The notes: generated by a model from the letters alone, not told the origin. A DNA stretch of 64,000 bases from Chrysaora quinquecirrha (GCA_014526335.1 JACTAT010000043.1:2205206-2269205), one strand, 5' to 3'; counted from the first letter of the stretch, positions 45,555-57,840 are shown. Numbers and translations: made by a program.

Positions 45555-45670
45555 GATAACATCAGTACAGTCGAGGCTGTTCAGTACTGTTGAGGGATAA
45601 CATCAGTACAGTGGAGGGATAACATGATGCCTGTGGGGGGATAACATTGAGTACAGTAGAGGCTTTTCAG
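45555..45670 (+). repeat. GTGGAGGGATAACATC satellite, right remnant
   Basis: Continuation of the array at 33,107-33,189 after the 12.4-kb element; four loosely related units. Confidence 0.8.
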
Positions 45671-46010
45671 TTGTAATAGGGCTAGTTTTTCAGGTAGCTA
45701 GTCTCGTTTTCAAGCTTCAGTTTCTCATTCATTTCAGTCATTTCTACGTTATTTTTCTTCACTTATTTTCTTTTCTAAGTGTTGCTTTCGTTATAATACG
45801 GTATATCTTATTGGTATCTATAAGTCGCATTTGTTTAAGGGTTTGATGTCAGATTTCATGTAAGATAATCTTCGGTGAATCGTAGTTGTTAAGCCAATAC
45901 AGGCCCTACCTACGTTTCCTGGCATTAACTGAATTTCAAAAATAGACAACTTTTTTTAAACGTTTCGATCTATGATCTTCATCATTAACTGTTCTTACAA
46001 TGATTTGGGG
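45671..46010. other. Unassigned stretch
   Basis: AT-rich, no feature recognised. Confidence 0.5.
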
Positions 46011-46015
46011 CCTAC

Positions 46016-47116
46016 TTAAATACCTATATTACAATGGGGGTAACAACACTTGTCTCCCTCTTTCATGAACTGACAAATCAGCCAACGAGCCTTACCACAG
46101 CGATAACAACCCTTAACAAAGTCCTCCTGCCGCACAGGTGCAAGCCTAGCCCTAACCAGCAAGTCCTTGAGGTTTTTGGCATGTCTAAAAGCAACAAGCA
46201 GTTTGTTTGGAAAGACCCTCTTGTGCTCTTCAGACGCCTCCAACATTGGCTGAAGCCTACTGGTGACATTATGGATCTTATTAAGAGCTGGATGATAACT
46301 AACTACAAGTGGGATACGGTCCCCCCGGCCCCGATCACGTCCAACATGATGCTCTAACAACCTGTCCCTATCAATAATCTTAACCCTATCAACTTGTTCC
46401 CTGACAAAACCTTCCTCGTAGCCCCTATTCGTCAACCATCCTACTAGTTCCTCTGACCTTTTCTCAAACTTAGCCTCGTCAGAACAAATTTTACGAATCC
46501 TAAGAGCCTGGCCATACGGTATAGCCTTCTTAATGTGCCAAGGGTGACGAAACGCCTTCTGCAAATACTGATGCGTATCAGTTGGTTTGCAGAAGAGGTT
46601 TGTCTTCAAGGCACGCCCCTTCCTACGAACAATAACATCCAAATAGCTAACCTCATCTCTAGAACTCTCAAACTTAAACTTTATAACCCGATGGAGGCTA
46701 TTGACATATTCCATGAAGCTATCCAGTCTACGCTGACCGTGAGTCCTGATGAAAAGCACATCGTCAATATACCTGAACCAAATCATAGGCTTATCCGTAC
46801 TCCCCTCCAACAACTTCCTTTCAAAATCAGCCATAAACAAATTAGCATACGCTGGAGCAAACTTAGTACCAATCGCCGTCCCTAATTTCTGCCTAAAAAT
46901 CTTACCATCAAACTCGAAGACATTATTTTCCAAAACAACCTTAACCAAATTAACAAGCAAACCTGTAGATACCCCTAAATTCTGCCTACTGTCCAGCGCA
47001 TGCCGCATTGCCTCCAGCCCCTCATTGTGGGGGATGCTAGGATAAAGGCCCACGACATCCGCCGTACACAGCAAAGCATCATCAGGAATATACCCTATAC
47101 CAGCGAGCAACGACAA
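46016..47116 (-). pseudogene. Penelope reverse transcriptase, palm, thumb and linker
   Basis: About 366 codons. Shows LLCTADVVGLYPSIPH (motif A), GTAIGTKFAPAYANLFM (motif B) and RYIDDVLFI with YIDD at 46,760-46,771 (minus strand). SYLDVIVRRKG and CKPTDTHQYL (thumb) follow. The linker RCGKARWLICQFMKEGD and CCYPHCNIGI, which normally leads into the GIY-YIG nuclease, ends at a stop. No nuclease sequence follows on the lower-coordinate side. The catalytic site of the polymerase looks intact. Confidence 0.9.
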
Positions 47117-47671
47117 GAAATGATTGATGTCCTTAACATATGATGGAATACTACTAACAAGGGGGTTAAGATGATGATCTAAAAACTCCGAAATATGTTC
47201 TGTAGCCGTACCACAATTAGAGATAACTGGTCTACCTACTACACCACTCAGACCTTTATATATCTAAGGTAACAATCAAAACCGACCTAACTTAGACTTC
47301 TTAACTTGCAAGTATGATGCCTCGTTATCCGACAACGCTTGGTCACACACCTGAATCTCCGACACATAATTACGAATACAACCCTCCAACTCTGCACTAG
47401 GATCCTCATTTAAAACCTCATACACTTCCCCATTATTTGGCTGTCTATTCGCCTCTGCCACATAGTCTTCTCTATCCCAAACTACAACCGCAGATCCTTT
47501 GTCCTCCTCCTTAATGACTAAACTCCTATCTGACTTAAGTTCTCCTAGAGCCTGTGTCTCCCCAAACGATAAATTACTATAATTCCTACCCACAGGTGAA
47601 ACAGACAGCAGTTCACTCTCGAGAAGGGAAAGATAAGATTCCAATATAGGATCAGCCCTCGGGGATTCCAA
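47117..47671 (-). pseudogene. Penelope reverse transcriptase, fingers region
   Basis: Contains LVIKEEDKGSAVVVWDREDY and, after a shift near 47,270, GLSGVVGRPVISNCGTATE and DHHLNPLV, all typical of the N-terminal half of Penelope-like reverse transcriptases. Joined by a frameshift near 47,668 to the upstream domain. Confidence 0.85.
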
Positions 47672-48183
47672 CCTGATTTAATATATAAGCTATCGGGGTC
47701 ATAATCTAAATTAGTATCGTCCTTAAAAAACCAAGAAAGTCTCATTCTTCGCTTGAAAGCATCAATGTCTGCTTTGAGCTGACCTTTGTCGATGTCCCTG
47801 GGGGTGGGTGAAAGCTTCAACCCCCTCGAAAGAAGTTTGATTTGATCTTCCCAAAGGGCCTTGTGGGAAACATTAACTACACTCCCCGAGACAAAGACGC
47901 CGGTCAGCCGTTCAGATCCCTCACCATCTGCCACTGTCGAAGCTTCTTCTTCATTTCTGTTTTCATGCCGGCCATCCATACAAACATGTTCCTCCACTTC
48001 CTCGTTGTTCACCATCACATCATCGCTCAAATCGTCCACCGAAAACGCCATATTCTTCCAGTGTTCCTCTGTTATCAGTCTTTGCTCCAAAATATTGGTG
48101 AACAATATATTTTTCTCCCTACAAAGCTCTTTCGCTTTTTTGGCATTAAGATGTATTGTACCGACAAATAAGCCGCTTGTCAT
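47660..48183 (-). pseudogene. Penelope N-terminal domain
   Basis: Starts with ATG at 48,181-48,183. It includes an acidic middle and VVNVSHKALWEDQIKLLSRG then LKLSPTPRDID and NLDYDPDSLYIKSGWNP, the segment that precedes the fingers in Penelope-like elements. The frame leaves the coding line at about 47,668. Whether the ATG is the native start is unclear. Confidence 0.75.
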
Positions 48184-48622
48184 TAAGTATATTCGTATTG
48201 TAGTTAATTTTAGAGTCGTTTATGTATAAAGAGAGCATTCGCGTTCGCTAGAGAGTGAATGCGGATTCGACAGAATGTAGCAAAGACGAAAAGAGCTGGA
48301 GAAGACATGATGAGTTGGACATGTTTCAGTCTAGGATAAGTAGGCTGGCGCAAGAGGCTTGTGAGAGCTCTTGTTGCCTATATATATTGTTATTATACTA
48401 TGTAGCTTTACGTGTCAGTGCTTGTGAAAGGCTGTCACTAACTACTTGTATACGTAGCAGTGCTGTGGAAAGGCTATTACTATAATTATTCATTGTTCTC
48501 GTGTTAAACAAAATACTATTGTTAAACAAACAGTCAACATAGTTTTCATGCGTGATCTCATCTTTAACAACTGACTTCTTCACTCCTTTTGCTTTGCATG
48601 TGGTTGAACTCGCTGTCTGATA

Positions 48623-50156
48623 CACTGTAAAACTATTTAACCCGAGAATTTATGGACAATCGAACTTTTTGTCCCTAAACTGAGACCACGATTTTGACCA
48701 TAATTTGACCCTAAATTGTCCATAAATTGCCCATAAAACGACCCTAATTCGTCCCTAAATTCTCAGGCTACTTTTCTACTGTATTGAAATCCTCATTGTC
48801 CCTAAATTGTCCCTAAACTATCCCTAAATTTCGGGCCATTGTATGTTGCCTATTGTTAAAGAAATGCCACAAGAGATTTCGAGCAATTATTACCATTTAT
48901 GTATCAGTTGTAATTCACAATAACTTAACAATTATAATACTTTTATACGTGAACAATAACACTGTCCTACTGAATAAGCTAAAAAATTCTAAGTCTCACT
49001 TACATCAAAACAATTGCTTCGGTTAAGTCTAAAATAACTTATATCAATCTTCAAAAATCATCAAAAATCATGTAGTGTCAACAGAGTAAAGTTGATACTG
49101 TTTAACTGTCTTTTCTCTGCTCAGATTTTGATCAACCACCAGCAGCCTTTTCTCTCTTCATCCTTTCCAAATACAGCATTCAACATCGCAATAGGTGTGT
49201 CGTGTCGAAAATGATGATGTTTTCTTCTCTTCGTTCAGGTGATGGCCCTCCATTTACAAATTAAGCGAATCTAAAAAAAGATGTAAAATAATAAACTTTG
49301 ATACTATAGTTCACGTTATGCTTTCTACTTTTCGGAAGCATTCATTTAAGAAGTATTTGTTAAAATCGGAAAAATGCTCTGCTTTTGGTAATTTTATGAA
49401 AGGGGTACCCTACCAAGAACTCTCATATTTTTTTTAATTTCCTTCAACACTGGAATGCTTTCCTGTAATGACTTCTCCTTAGTTAAGAATAAACGATTTT
49501 AGATATGCTCTTGATGCAAGCAAAAGTAAAAATGTTGTTATTGGCTTTGAAGATGATAAAGTTCGAAACTGAAAATCAAGTTAACCCAGTTCGAAATTAA
49601 GATTTCACAATAAAATATTGAATTGCCTGCATGGAAGTCCGGGAATTCTAACTTGAAGTTTTTTAGGAATGGAATAAAAAATGTTACTTACCGGTTTCTT
49701 ATTACGGAATTTGAACAGAACGTTTTTCACCAAAGGATCTTTCTCTTTTCTCTTCATCTCTGCTCTCTGCATCTCTGCATCTCTGTTCTTCTGCCTTCCC
49801 AAATTATTTACTCCTCGGATGTTGACGGTTTGAAAATTTAATTTTGCGCGCTTTTATCAATTGAATTATACGAAATTCAAATTTTAGGGACAAATTAGGG
49901 ACAAATTTCCAAAGAGATAGTAAAATTAATTTAGGATCAGAAAAATTCGTGGCAATTTAGGGACAATGTAGGGACAAGAGTAATTTGGAATTAGGGACAA
50001 TTTAGGGATGAGATATAGAGTTGACACTAAAGCATTAATAAAACAATTTATCCACAAAGTTTAGGGTTAAATAAGGGACAATTTAGTGTTAAAATAGGGA
50101 CAATTGTGATTTAGGGTCATTTGCCCTAAAATTTATGGACGATGGGTTTTGCAGTG
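48623..50156. mobile_element. TA-flanked TIR element with GGGACAA-rich ends
   Basis: Ends CACTGTAAAAC and GTTTTGCAGTG are inverted with one mismatch, with TA on each side (48,621-48,622 and 50,157-50,158). Both ends carry many TTGTCCCTAAATT words (complement at the right), forming subterminal repeats. The interior (48,840-49,860) has no clear gene. A TA target would fit a Tc1/mariner-type element, but TIR style alone does not prove it. Confidence 0.65.
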
Positions 50157-50189
50157 TAACTATACATTTTCGATCTTAATCCAACAAAT

Positions 50190-51825
50190 TCTGTGAGAAT
50201 CTTTCAACCCAGCTCATCTTTCATCTTCCCAATCACTTTTTTGTTTCTGTTTGAAAAACATGGATGATCTGGCGCATAATTACTGAAACTGAAATCAAAC
50301 AATTCTTCATCCTCTTTACACTTCTCATATAAATCAGCCTCTCCATAAATTGCATAAAGAAAACTGACTGTGTCTGTAAAACATAACTTTATATCTCGAA
50401 ATTTCTTCTTCATATAATTATAATGGAGGTCATACATCAGGATCTTACTTATTTCAAGGATAGAAAAACCAACGTATATTGGTTTGTTTTCGCTTTTTGC
50501 TTTCCACTATTAATAGACTATCATTGATCTTTGTCGCTGAATAAAACTGTGGCCATCTTACCCACTTTGATGATACGGCTGCCTAGTTTGACACGCGTTG
50601 ATCTGCTTATTCTTCCGAACATTCTCCATCGTTTTACCGAAGACGGCATTGTTCATCAATTTAAAAAAGTCTTCTTCAAAGTCATTTCTTGAATTTGTTC
50701 GCTTCTCAGTATTAAAATCAATATAGTCCTTTAACCATGTTTTTTTCTCAAACTTTAAAACTCTGTATGCGTTCTTTACGCGTAACCACAGTTCAATGTA
50801 TAATCGTTAATTTTCATAGTGAACAACATAACCATTTTTGTCTAACAGATTCGGAATAAGCTTTTCTGTCGCGCTGTAATTTTTGTTTTTGAGGAATTGC
50901 TCCTTTACTTATAATTTCTCTGCTGTAAGAGGATAATCAGCATGGCTATCATGAAGATCTTTTGGATATTCCAGGTCTACTTTGCATATATATCCAGTGT
51001 TATGATCAATAAAAAGAGAGTCGATGCAATCACTTTAGATGTTAAGATTGGCTTCTGAATCGGAGAAAAATCTAAACTTTCCAACTGGTAATGCCTTCGA
51101 AATTGCCCAGCCATACAGATTATTTGCGTCAAGATACATCAAATGAGCTGTTTTACTCTCTGGGTTGTAATCATTACACTGCAAGTTGTTAGCTCATGCC
51201 TGCCCCTTTTATGTCTGAAAAGTGCCCCTTCCTTACACCTTGAAGGGCTAAGTAGGACCACCAACTGCCTTGGAAATATGTTTATATAATTAAGAATAGT
51301 CCGAAAGAGACTACGAGAGCCAAATTAGCTGCTTCTATATTCAAAATTTTCCTGGGGGCATGCCCCGGACCCCCTTGCTCTCTATATTGCCCCTTTTTTC
51401 ATGTGCCCCCCCCCCCATTTTTCAATACCCTCCTACGCCTCTGAATATAAGTCATGATATTGTAGGAAAGATTCGTATTCGAAGAAACCCCATACATCTT
51501 GAGCATGTTGGTATTCTTCAGGAGTTGTATTGCATTTGCTTAGTTTGCAATAGAATGAATCATGTGTAGGTAGCTCTGTCTCCTCAAGCTTCAAAAAATC
51601 GTCAACCCATTCGTATGGATAAACACCCTTGCGTTTCAATAATGAAAATGCTTCTTGAGCTCGTTCTTCTTGGTCAGTTGTTAGTTCATAATCAGAAGGG
51701 ATGGAATAATTTCGATAACCATCATCAACAGCTTCCTGAATTCGCTGTTCATTTTCAGATTCTTCTGGGTCTTCAACTTCATCAGCATCAAAATCAATAT
51801 CCTCTTCATCAACTGAAAGAAGCAA
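50190..51825 (-). pseudogene. Polinton-like family B DNA polymerase, broken
   Basis: Minus-strand remnant of a protein-primed DNA polymerase B of the Polinton/Maverick or related virus-like type. From N to C: KRKGVYPYEWVDDF and EYQHAQDVWGFFEYESFLQYHDLY (51,433-51,660 side), an insertion, then NNLYGWAISKALPVG, then [18 protein letters not shown] (about 50,620-50,680), and MYDLHYNYMKKKF with FTDTVS and ENKKVIGKMKDE-like sequence (50,204-50,437). Several stops and shifts are present. In the last segment the second catalytic Asp of the family's TDTDS motif is replaced by Val, so it is inactive. The right edge abuts LINE copy 3. Confidence 0.85.
51191..51438. mobile_element. Short insertion in the polymerase remnant
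   Basis: Non-coding block with C-runs, ending CTCCTACGCCTCTG (a CAGAGGCGTAGGAG-type hAT-like end on the reverse strand). The other end is not recognisable, so it is probably truncated. Confidence 0.5.
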
Positions 51826-53616
51826 AGAGGAAATACCATCGAAACCTCATCAACGAGAGTCAAGGAAAGCGAGAAAATTCTGGGATGCAGTAAAAAGAGT
51901 TTTTCCATTAAAATCGAAAATGAAAGTATCCATAAACCAAAACGAAAGTGAAAACGAAAGAACTGCTAATACTTTTGCTAGTTACTTCGGAAATGTTGTA
52001 AAAGATCTGAAGTCAAGGTTTACCACGATGATAGATTATGTATGGCGTAAGATACCAGTCTGCAGAAAAACCAACAAAATCTTCCGGTTTTCATATGTTT
52101 CAAAAATGTTTGTCGAGAAACAATTAAAATCCCTCAAAAGAAATAAATCCACGGGTCTTGACGACCTTCCACCAGGAATGATCAAAGACTGTGCTGAGCA
52201 AATATCGAAGCCTCTTGCATATATTATTAACCTATCTATCACCTCTGGAGAAATACCATCAATCTGGAAAAAAGCAAAAATAATACCAATACACAAAAGC
52301 GGAGATAAAAAGCCAGAAAACTATCGTCCCATTTCTATACTGCCGATATTCTCTGAAATCATTGAACGAGCTGTTCATAGGCAATTATTAGACTTCTTAG
52401 AGGCTAATAAGCTTTTGACCAACGCACAATTCGGCTATCGACATCAACGTTCAACAAAACTTGCGTCAACCTTTTTGTTTGATGACATCAGGAAAAGTAT
52501 TGACAATGGTCACATGATAGGAGCTGTATATATCGATTTAACAAAAGCGTTTGATACTATTGGACATAGTTTATTACTACACAAGCTACAGGAGTACGGA
52601 ATTTCTGGACTGGAATTAGAGTGGCTCACTAATTGCCTTTTTAATAGAAGTCAAGTTGTTTGCGTTGATAAAGCGATGTCTACGAAGCATCAATTGTTAA
52701 GCGGAGTACCGCAAGGGTCGATACTTAGACCCTTGTTGTTCATCATATTCTTCAATGACTTCCCTGATTGCGTGAAACACAGCAGGGTCGTCAAGTATGC
52801 CAATGACACGGTGATTTATGTAAAAGGAAAAGAAAAGGAAAACATCGAACATTTACTAAACCAGGATTTGAAGAGCGTTGCGGAGTATTTTGATAACAAT
52901 GAACTCATTATCAACCTTAAAAGGGGAAGACGGAAGCAATGATATTTGGCACCGCTAAACGATTGCAAACAACCAACAAAGAACTTGATTTATCTTACAA
53001 AGGACAAAAAATAAACAACGTTTCAGAATATAAATACTTGGGAAACATCGTTGATCGTCATCTTAACTTTAACACAAACTTTGACAAGATTTACAAAAAG
53101 GCAAGCGGCAGGCTAAGGTTACTAAAACGACTCCGTCGCTTTTTGACTCAAGATGCCGCCTACAGAATCTACACAATGATGATTGTCCCATTGCTGACAT
53201 ACAGAGGGCCGGTGAAGTTGGCGTACACTGAAACACAGGAAAGTCGATTTTCTTCCTTAGAACGACGAGCGAAACAAATAATTGGGAGATCTGTTCCAAG
53301 CATATTAAACTCGATCAAGAAAGAGGCACTTCTGATAGTTAAACACTGTTTGGAAAACAAAGTATGTACCAACTACGAAGGCTACTTTCAAATTCGAGAA
53401 CACCAGGTGGTTACTCGCAACAAGGGGCATCTTCTCCCTCTTCCAAAAGTCAAGCTTGAACTTGGTAAACAAGCATTCAAGTACAGCGGTGCAAAGATAT
53501 TCAATGAACTACCACTGTCTGTTAGGAAGGCAACCACTACCAGTGCTTTTGATCTTAATTTATTTTCTACCGACTTTTCTTTGGGGTTCGGGTACAACTC
53601 TGTTTATTACTATTAA
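51812..53616 (+). mobile_element. LINE copy 3, 5' truncated
   Basis: Starts inside the linker before the reverse transcriptase (KRKYHRNLINESQ) and ends at the C-terminus. Different family from copies 1 and 2. It was inserted into, or recombined with, the polymerase remnant on its left. On its right it passes into hAT-related sequence. Confidence 0.85.
51920..53616 (+). pseudogene. LINE copy 3 reverse transcriptase and C-terminus
   Basis: Motifs: KSLKRNKSTGLDDLPPGMIK, KIIPIHKSGD, NYRPISILP, YIDLTKAFDTIGH (motif A), GVPQGSILRPLLF (motif B), then VVKYANDTVI. The last holds YAND in place of the catalytic YADD (52,796-52,807), so the polymerase is inactive. A one-base shift at about 52,919 separates the rest, which has YKYLGNIVD, RRAKQIIGRSVPS and the C-terminal FGYNSVYYY stop. 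The substitution and the shift both mark it as dead. Confidence 0.9.
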
Positions 53617-53905
53617 AAATTTTGCGCAGCCCAGCTGTTGAAGAAAACCTAAGAAACAACAAGTTTTGTCAAAATTTATGTCGATGTTGTCGCCTGGCGC
53701 CAAGAATTGTCCAGAAACATAAAAATAAGGCCAGAAATGGCTGACACAACTTGTCTTTGTTGTACAGCTAGGCATCTGGAAATAATTTAGTATTGAAAAT
53801 CAGAGCCCGATCGGGACCGACTTTATCACTATAAAGTAGCTACTGGGACCGGTTGGAAAAATTATTGGGGGTGTCACACCCCACACCCCCTCATTTGCGC
53901 CCCTG
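53565..53905 (+). repeat. hAT right-end copy fused to the LINE copy 3 tail
   Basis: Ends CATTTGCGCCCCTG, the same right terminus as the hAT element at 34,396-35,119. It shares three blocks with that element in another order: LINE tail, then the GCGCAGCCCAGCTGTTGAAG block, then the GGACCGGTTGGAAAAATTATT end. The matching left terminus is not seen. Confidence 0.75.
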
Positions 53906-53929
53906 ACTGGGACAAAGGAAAGGAATTTC

Positions 53930-55747
53930 AATTGCATCTCTTAATGTAAATAGTCTTCTTCTGCATATCGACGAGATAAGAATACTAATAAAAGAACTTG
54001 GGTTGCACATTTTTGCTATAAATGAGACTAAACGTGACAAATATATTGATGACAGCTTAGTGTCTATTGAAGGATACACCATAAAAAATGTGATCATAAC
54101 CGCAATGGGGAAGGGGTTGCAATCTATCTAAAAGACTCTTTATTAGATCAGGCTACTGTACGAGATGACATTCTTAGCTTGCCTCTAGAACTTCTTTGTG
54201 TTGAGATTAAACCCCCTTCGTGCTGCCCCATTCTTGGTTTTAGCCTGGTACCGACCTCCTAGTACAACCATTAATCTTTTCGAACATTTTGAAAAATTTC
54301 TGGAATTCCTTGATGGAGAGGACAAAGAAATCATTCTTATAGGCAACACAAATTGTGATATCCTACCAAACTTGTCCAGAAAAATAGCAATAATGCTCCT
54401 GAAATCCATGCGCACTCTTCACGCCTTTTAGAAATTTACAATTTCTTTGGATTTCATCAGCTAATCGATAGCCCCACTCGTGAAACACTGACCACCGCCA
54501 CCCTTATAGATCACGTAGCTACTACTAGTAAACTTAACATAGTGACATCTGCCGTATACAAAACTTGTTTAAGTGATCATTATTTAGTCTACTACATACG
54601 AAAGTTTCGAGGAGCTTGCAAAAAACAGTCAAACATCATCTCTACTCAGCAACTGAAGAACTTTAATCAAACTGAATTTGTTAAATATCTCACGAGGATT
54701 GACTGGAGAGACATTGTACGAAAGTCTGACAATATTAATGAATGCATTTTAAGCTGGTCAAGCATGTTTACGCAAATTCTTGAAAAGCATGCTCCTGAGC
54801 GTACTCGAAGAGTTTCAGAGAAATTCTGCCCATTGCTGAAAAAAAAGTTTCAATCGTTGTGTAAAACTAGAGATAAGTTAAAGAAACAAGCCATTCGTTG
54901 TAAATCTGATTTGCTGATGCAGTCCTACAAGCGCATGCGCAATCAGGTTAACAAGCTCGAGATTTAAAGCGTAAATATCTCTCTGAAAAAATTGCTTCCA
55001 GTGAGGGCGATGTTAAGAATACCTGGAAAACTATGAATCAAATCATCAATATGAAATCTAAAACCACTCACATTCAATCCTTGAACATAGATGGGAAACA
55101 TATATCTAGTAACCTTGATATTGCAGAAAATATGAACGCCTTTTTGCATCATTGGCGAAAAACTCAGTAGAAAGATACCTATAACTGAAAACCCCCTTCG
55201 TTCAGGTAAATGTGCAGTTTATGAACAAAAAACAACGTTTAAATTTTGAGCTGTCAATTTTATTCAGTTGGAAAGAGTTTTTCGAAAATTCAAACCCTCA
55301 AAAGGAAGTGGAACCGACGTCATCTCTGGCTTTTTTCTTAAAATTGCACTTCCTGTTATTTCCCAATCTCTTTGCAATATCTTTAATCTTTCGATGGCTT
55401 CCGGCTGCTTTCCAGATTGCTGGAAAACTGCACGAGTCGCCCCAATCTTTAAAAGCGGTCAGACAGATGATATATCATACTACCGCCCAATATCAGTTCT
55501 TCCTGAACTGTCCAGGGTCTTTGAAAAACTTATTCACAACCAACTATACGATTACTTAGACCAAAAGAAACACTTATTTGCTAATCAATCTGGTTTCAGA
55601 GCTCTCCATAGTACTGTTACCTGCCTTTTAAATAGCACAGATGACTGATACCTTAACATGGATAAAGAGAACTATAATGCGATTATTTTTATTGATCTAA
55701 AAAGGCATTTGACACTGTGGATCATGATATTTTACTATCTAAATTAA
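53930..55747 (+). pseudogene. LINE copy 2 endonuclease and RT N-terminal half
   Basis: SIASLNVNSLLLHIDEIR and FAINETKRD begin the endonuclease; ILIGNTNCD (Asp to Asn change versus the GDTN of copy 1), LIDHVATT and LSDHYLVYYIRKF follow. Frame changes near 54,090, 54,215, 54,960, 55,145 and 55,700, and a TGA replacing a Trp codon near 55,647, show strong decay. The RT begins with KPSKGSGTDVISGFFLK, and motif A FIDLK sits right before the insertion. Confidence 0.85.
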
Positions 55748-56409
55748 TTATTTTCCCGCCGCGTTAAGGTTTCATGTACGCAGGACAAACAGATAACACA
55801 AAGAAAACAACAGTTGATTTTGTGGGAGGACACGGAAGTGATTCTTGGCATAAAGCTTCCCCTGTTTTAGAGTTCCTAGCACAAAATTTTGCATTAGGGT
55901 AACGATTGAAAATAAGATTATCTTGTGTGATGTTTGCTTAGCTAAGCATCGGCAATGAGCATTGAAGACCCAAAGCTTACGATGCTTAGAGGTCAGCGAG
56001 TACCTTAAAGGGGGCCGTAAATCACTTCAATTTTATGATGCGCCATAATAAAATTTAAAAACTAAACAGTTTTGACGAAGATGATAATAAGTTAGCTAGC
56101 ACAAGCTAACGGAATTGTCTTTTAAAAGTCCAGACTTGATTACTTTAACACTACACTAACTATTTCTCGCCGCGGCGGCGCTTCAGGAGCGCTTTAAAAC
56201 ACCAGAGAAACCTTGGCAGAATATACAGTAACACCAAAAGTACTCAACAACATGCCCATAACCATTTTTGACGGATTACACAGGAAGTGGCCTGTGACAA
56301 GAAGCCTCAATTTTAGAGATGGCAGTGCGAGGTGAAACCACACTGTGATATATGCAAGTTTGTAACGTCGTTGATATTCAATATTTGCATTATAGCTGTT
56401 TTGAAGCTG

Positions 56410-57110
56410 TTTTGAAGACGATGGGGGATGAAAGGGCCCCACGCTTAGGACGCTTAGAGGTCGAGCGAGTACCTTAAAAGGGGTATGAAAGGGCCCCTAA
56501 TACTCGATGCCTAAGAAACGATGAAAGTCTATGAAAAAGTGTGAAAATTGGAAAAGGGGACAAATGCTGCGTTGTCAGTTTTAGGGCACCACAAGTACGG
56601 GGGATGAAAGGGCCCCGTGACATTGTGATGCAGAGGCATGCTGGCATCGCGAAGAGGGGGATGAAAGGGCTCCTCAAGCGTCGATGAGCGGTCTCTGAAG
56701 AAACCGGTGAAACATAATTTGGAGCATCGTTGGTGTGGGGGATGAAAGGGCCCCGCAGCAGACGATGCCGAGATCACTTCCATCGGAAAGAGGGGGAAGG
56801 GGGGCCCTCAGACACAAATGGAGCGATCTCGTGGAGAAAAACTTGGAAACGCCTTGCTGTTAGAGCATTGGAGATACAAGGGGTGAAAGCACCAACTGCC
56901 TCGTAACTCAACAATGCGGAGATACGCTCAACCACGAAGAGGGGGGTAGAAGAACTGTCTGCGCAAGGAAAACGATACGACTCCAGGAATCGTGACATTA
57001 TTTTGAAGCATGACAAGAACGGGGATGAAAGGGACCCATATGATTGTCCTGCAGAGCCACGCCTCAATCCAAGTGAAGCGGATCTCAAAATGTACATACA
57101 TTGGTGCATC
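56410..57110 (+). repeat. ~140-bp degenerate GC-richer tandem array
   Basis: The word GGGGGATGAAAGGGCCCC, or variants, ends at 56,440, 56,497, 56,616, 56,673, 56,754, 56,807, 56,892, about 56,952 and 57,037. Spacings of 53-60 and 81-85 bp alternate, giving a unit of 138-145 bp with two copies of the word each. Short ORFs here are not genes. Confidence 0.7.
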
Positions 57111-57840
57111 GTATGATATAAACTGCTGATCATTTTGCAAGGCGTGAATAGAAACGATTGCGAATAGCTTCAGGAGGGAAGAGAGTTGATTGATTGACAC
57201 ATTCAAAACTCTCAGTCAAAACGTTGTTGAATCAATGTGGTCAGCTGGGCCGAGGGGAAAAGGGCAAAACTAATCATCTAACATAAGTGCATTAGATGCT
57301 AGGTAGACTTCTGCAGTCTATCAACCTTTGATTTCATTTGTTCATTAAAATCACGTGTCTATGCCAATGCCACCAATGAATGCTTCCAACCGTTCGGTTC
57401 ACCGGGATCATGTTCCTCCATTTGTCTTTCCAGGCTTTGTCTTGGGGTCATAATTAGTAGTGGACGGAATATCAACGGTTGTCTTTGTTGCCGTCTGAGC
57501 AAGTTCATGGCACGCAGAAGCGGTCATCAAGGATTAAATCAAAATAAGAAAATTTTCTGAACTTCTAACTTTCTGCGCGACAACAAAATTCTAATGAGGG
57601 AGAGAGGGTGTAGCTGTGATTTGTATACCATTTGACTGACAGGCAAAAGCGCGCGATTCAGGTTTTCTTTCCTATTTGTCGGGTTTGGTCAGGTGACTAA
57701 GTACCACGCTGCCATTGGGTGAGTTTATTGAGAAAGCAGCTTGACAAGTAATACCATACGCATAACGAATTTGGTGAAAATGCCGCATCCTGTAGGTGTC
57801 ATTAATCAACTCTCGGAACGAACTACACAGAGATACTTGG
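57111..57840. other. Remaining part of the insertion
   Basis: No recognisable gene or repeat in this part of the 2.1-kb insertion. Confidence 0.5.

Larger units (their letters stand above)
46016..48183 (-). mobile_element. Penelope-like element without its GIY-YIG domain
   Basis: A minus-strand Penelope-like retroelement in three frames: N-terminal domain, reverse transcriptase fingers, then palm and thumb. It stops just where a GIY-YIG endonuclease would normally start. Two frameshifts, near 47,668 and near 47,270. The upstream side (48,184-48,490) has two imperfect copies of a CAGTGCTTGTGAAAGGCTRT-like segment and may be terminal repeat sequence. Confidence 0.85.

Noticed and set aside
48190..48490. 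Hammerhead ribozyme in the Penelope terminal repeat
   Set aside because: Such ribozymes are known in this group, but neither strand has a CTGATGA box paired with GAAA at proper spacing here.
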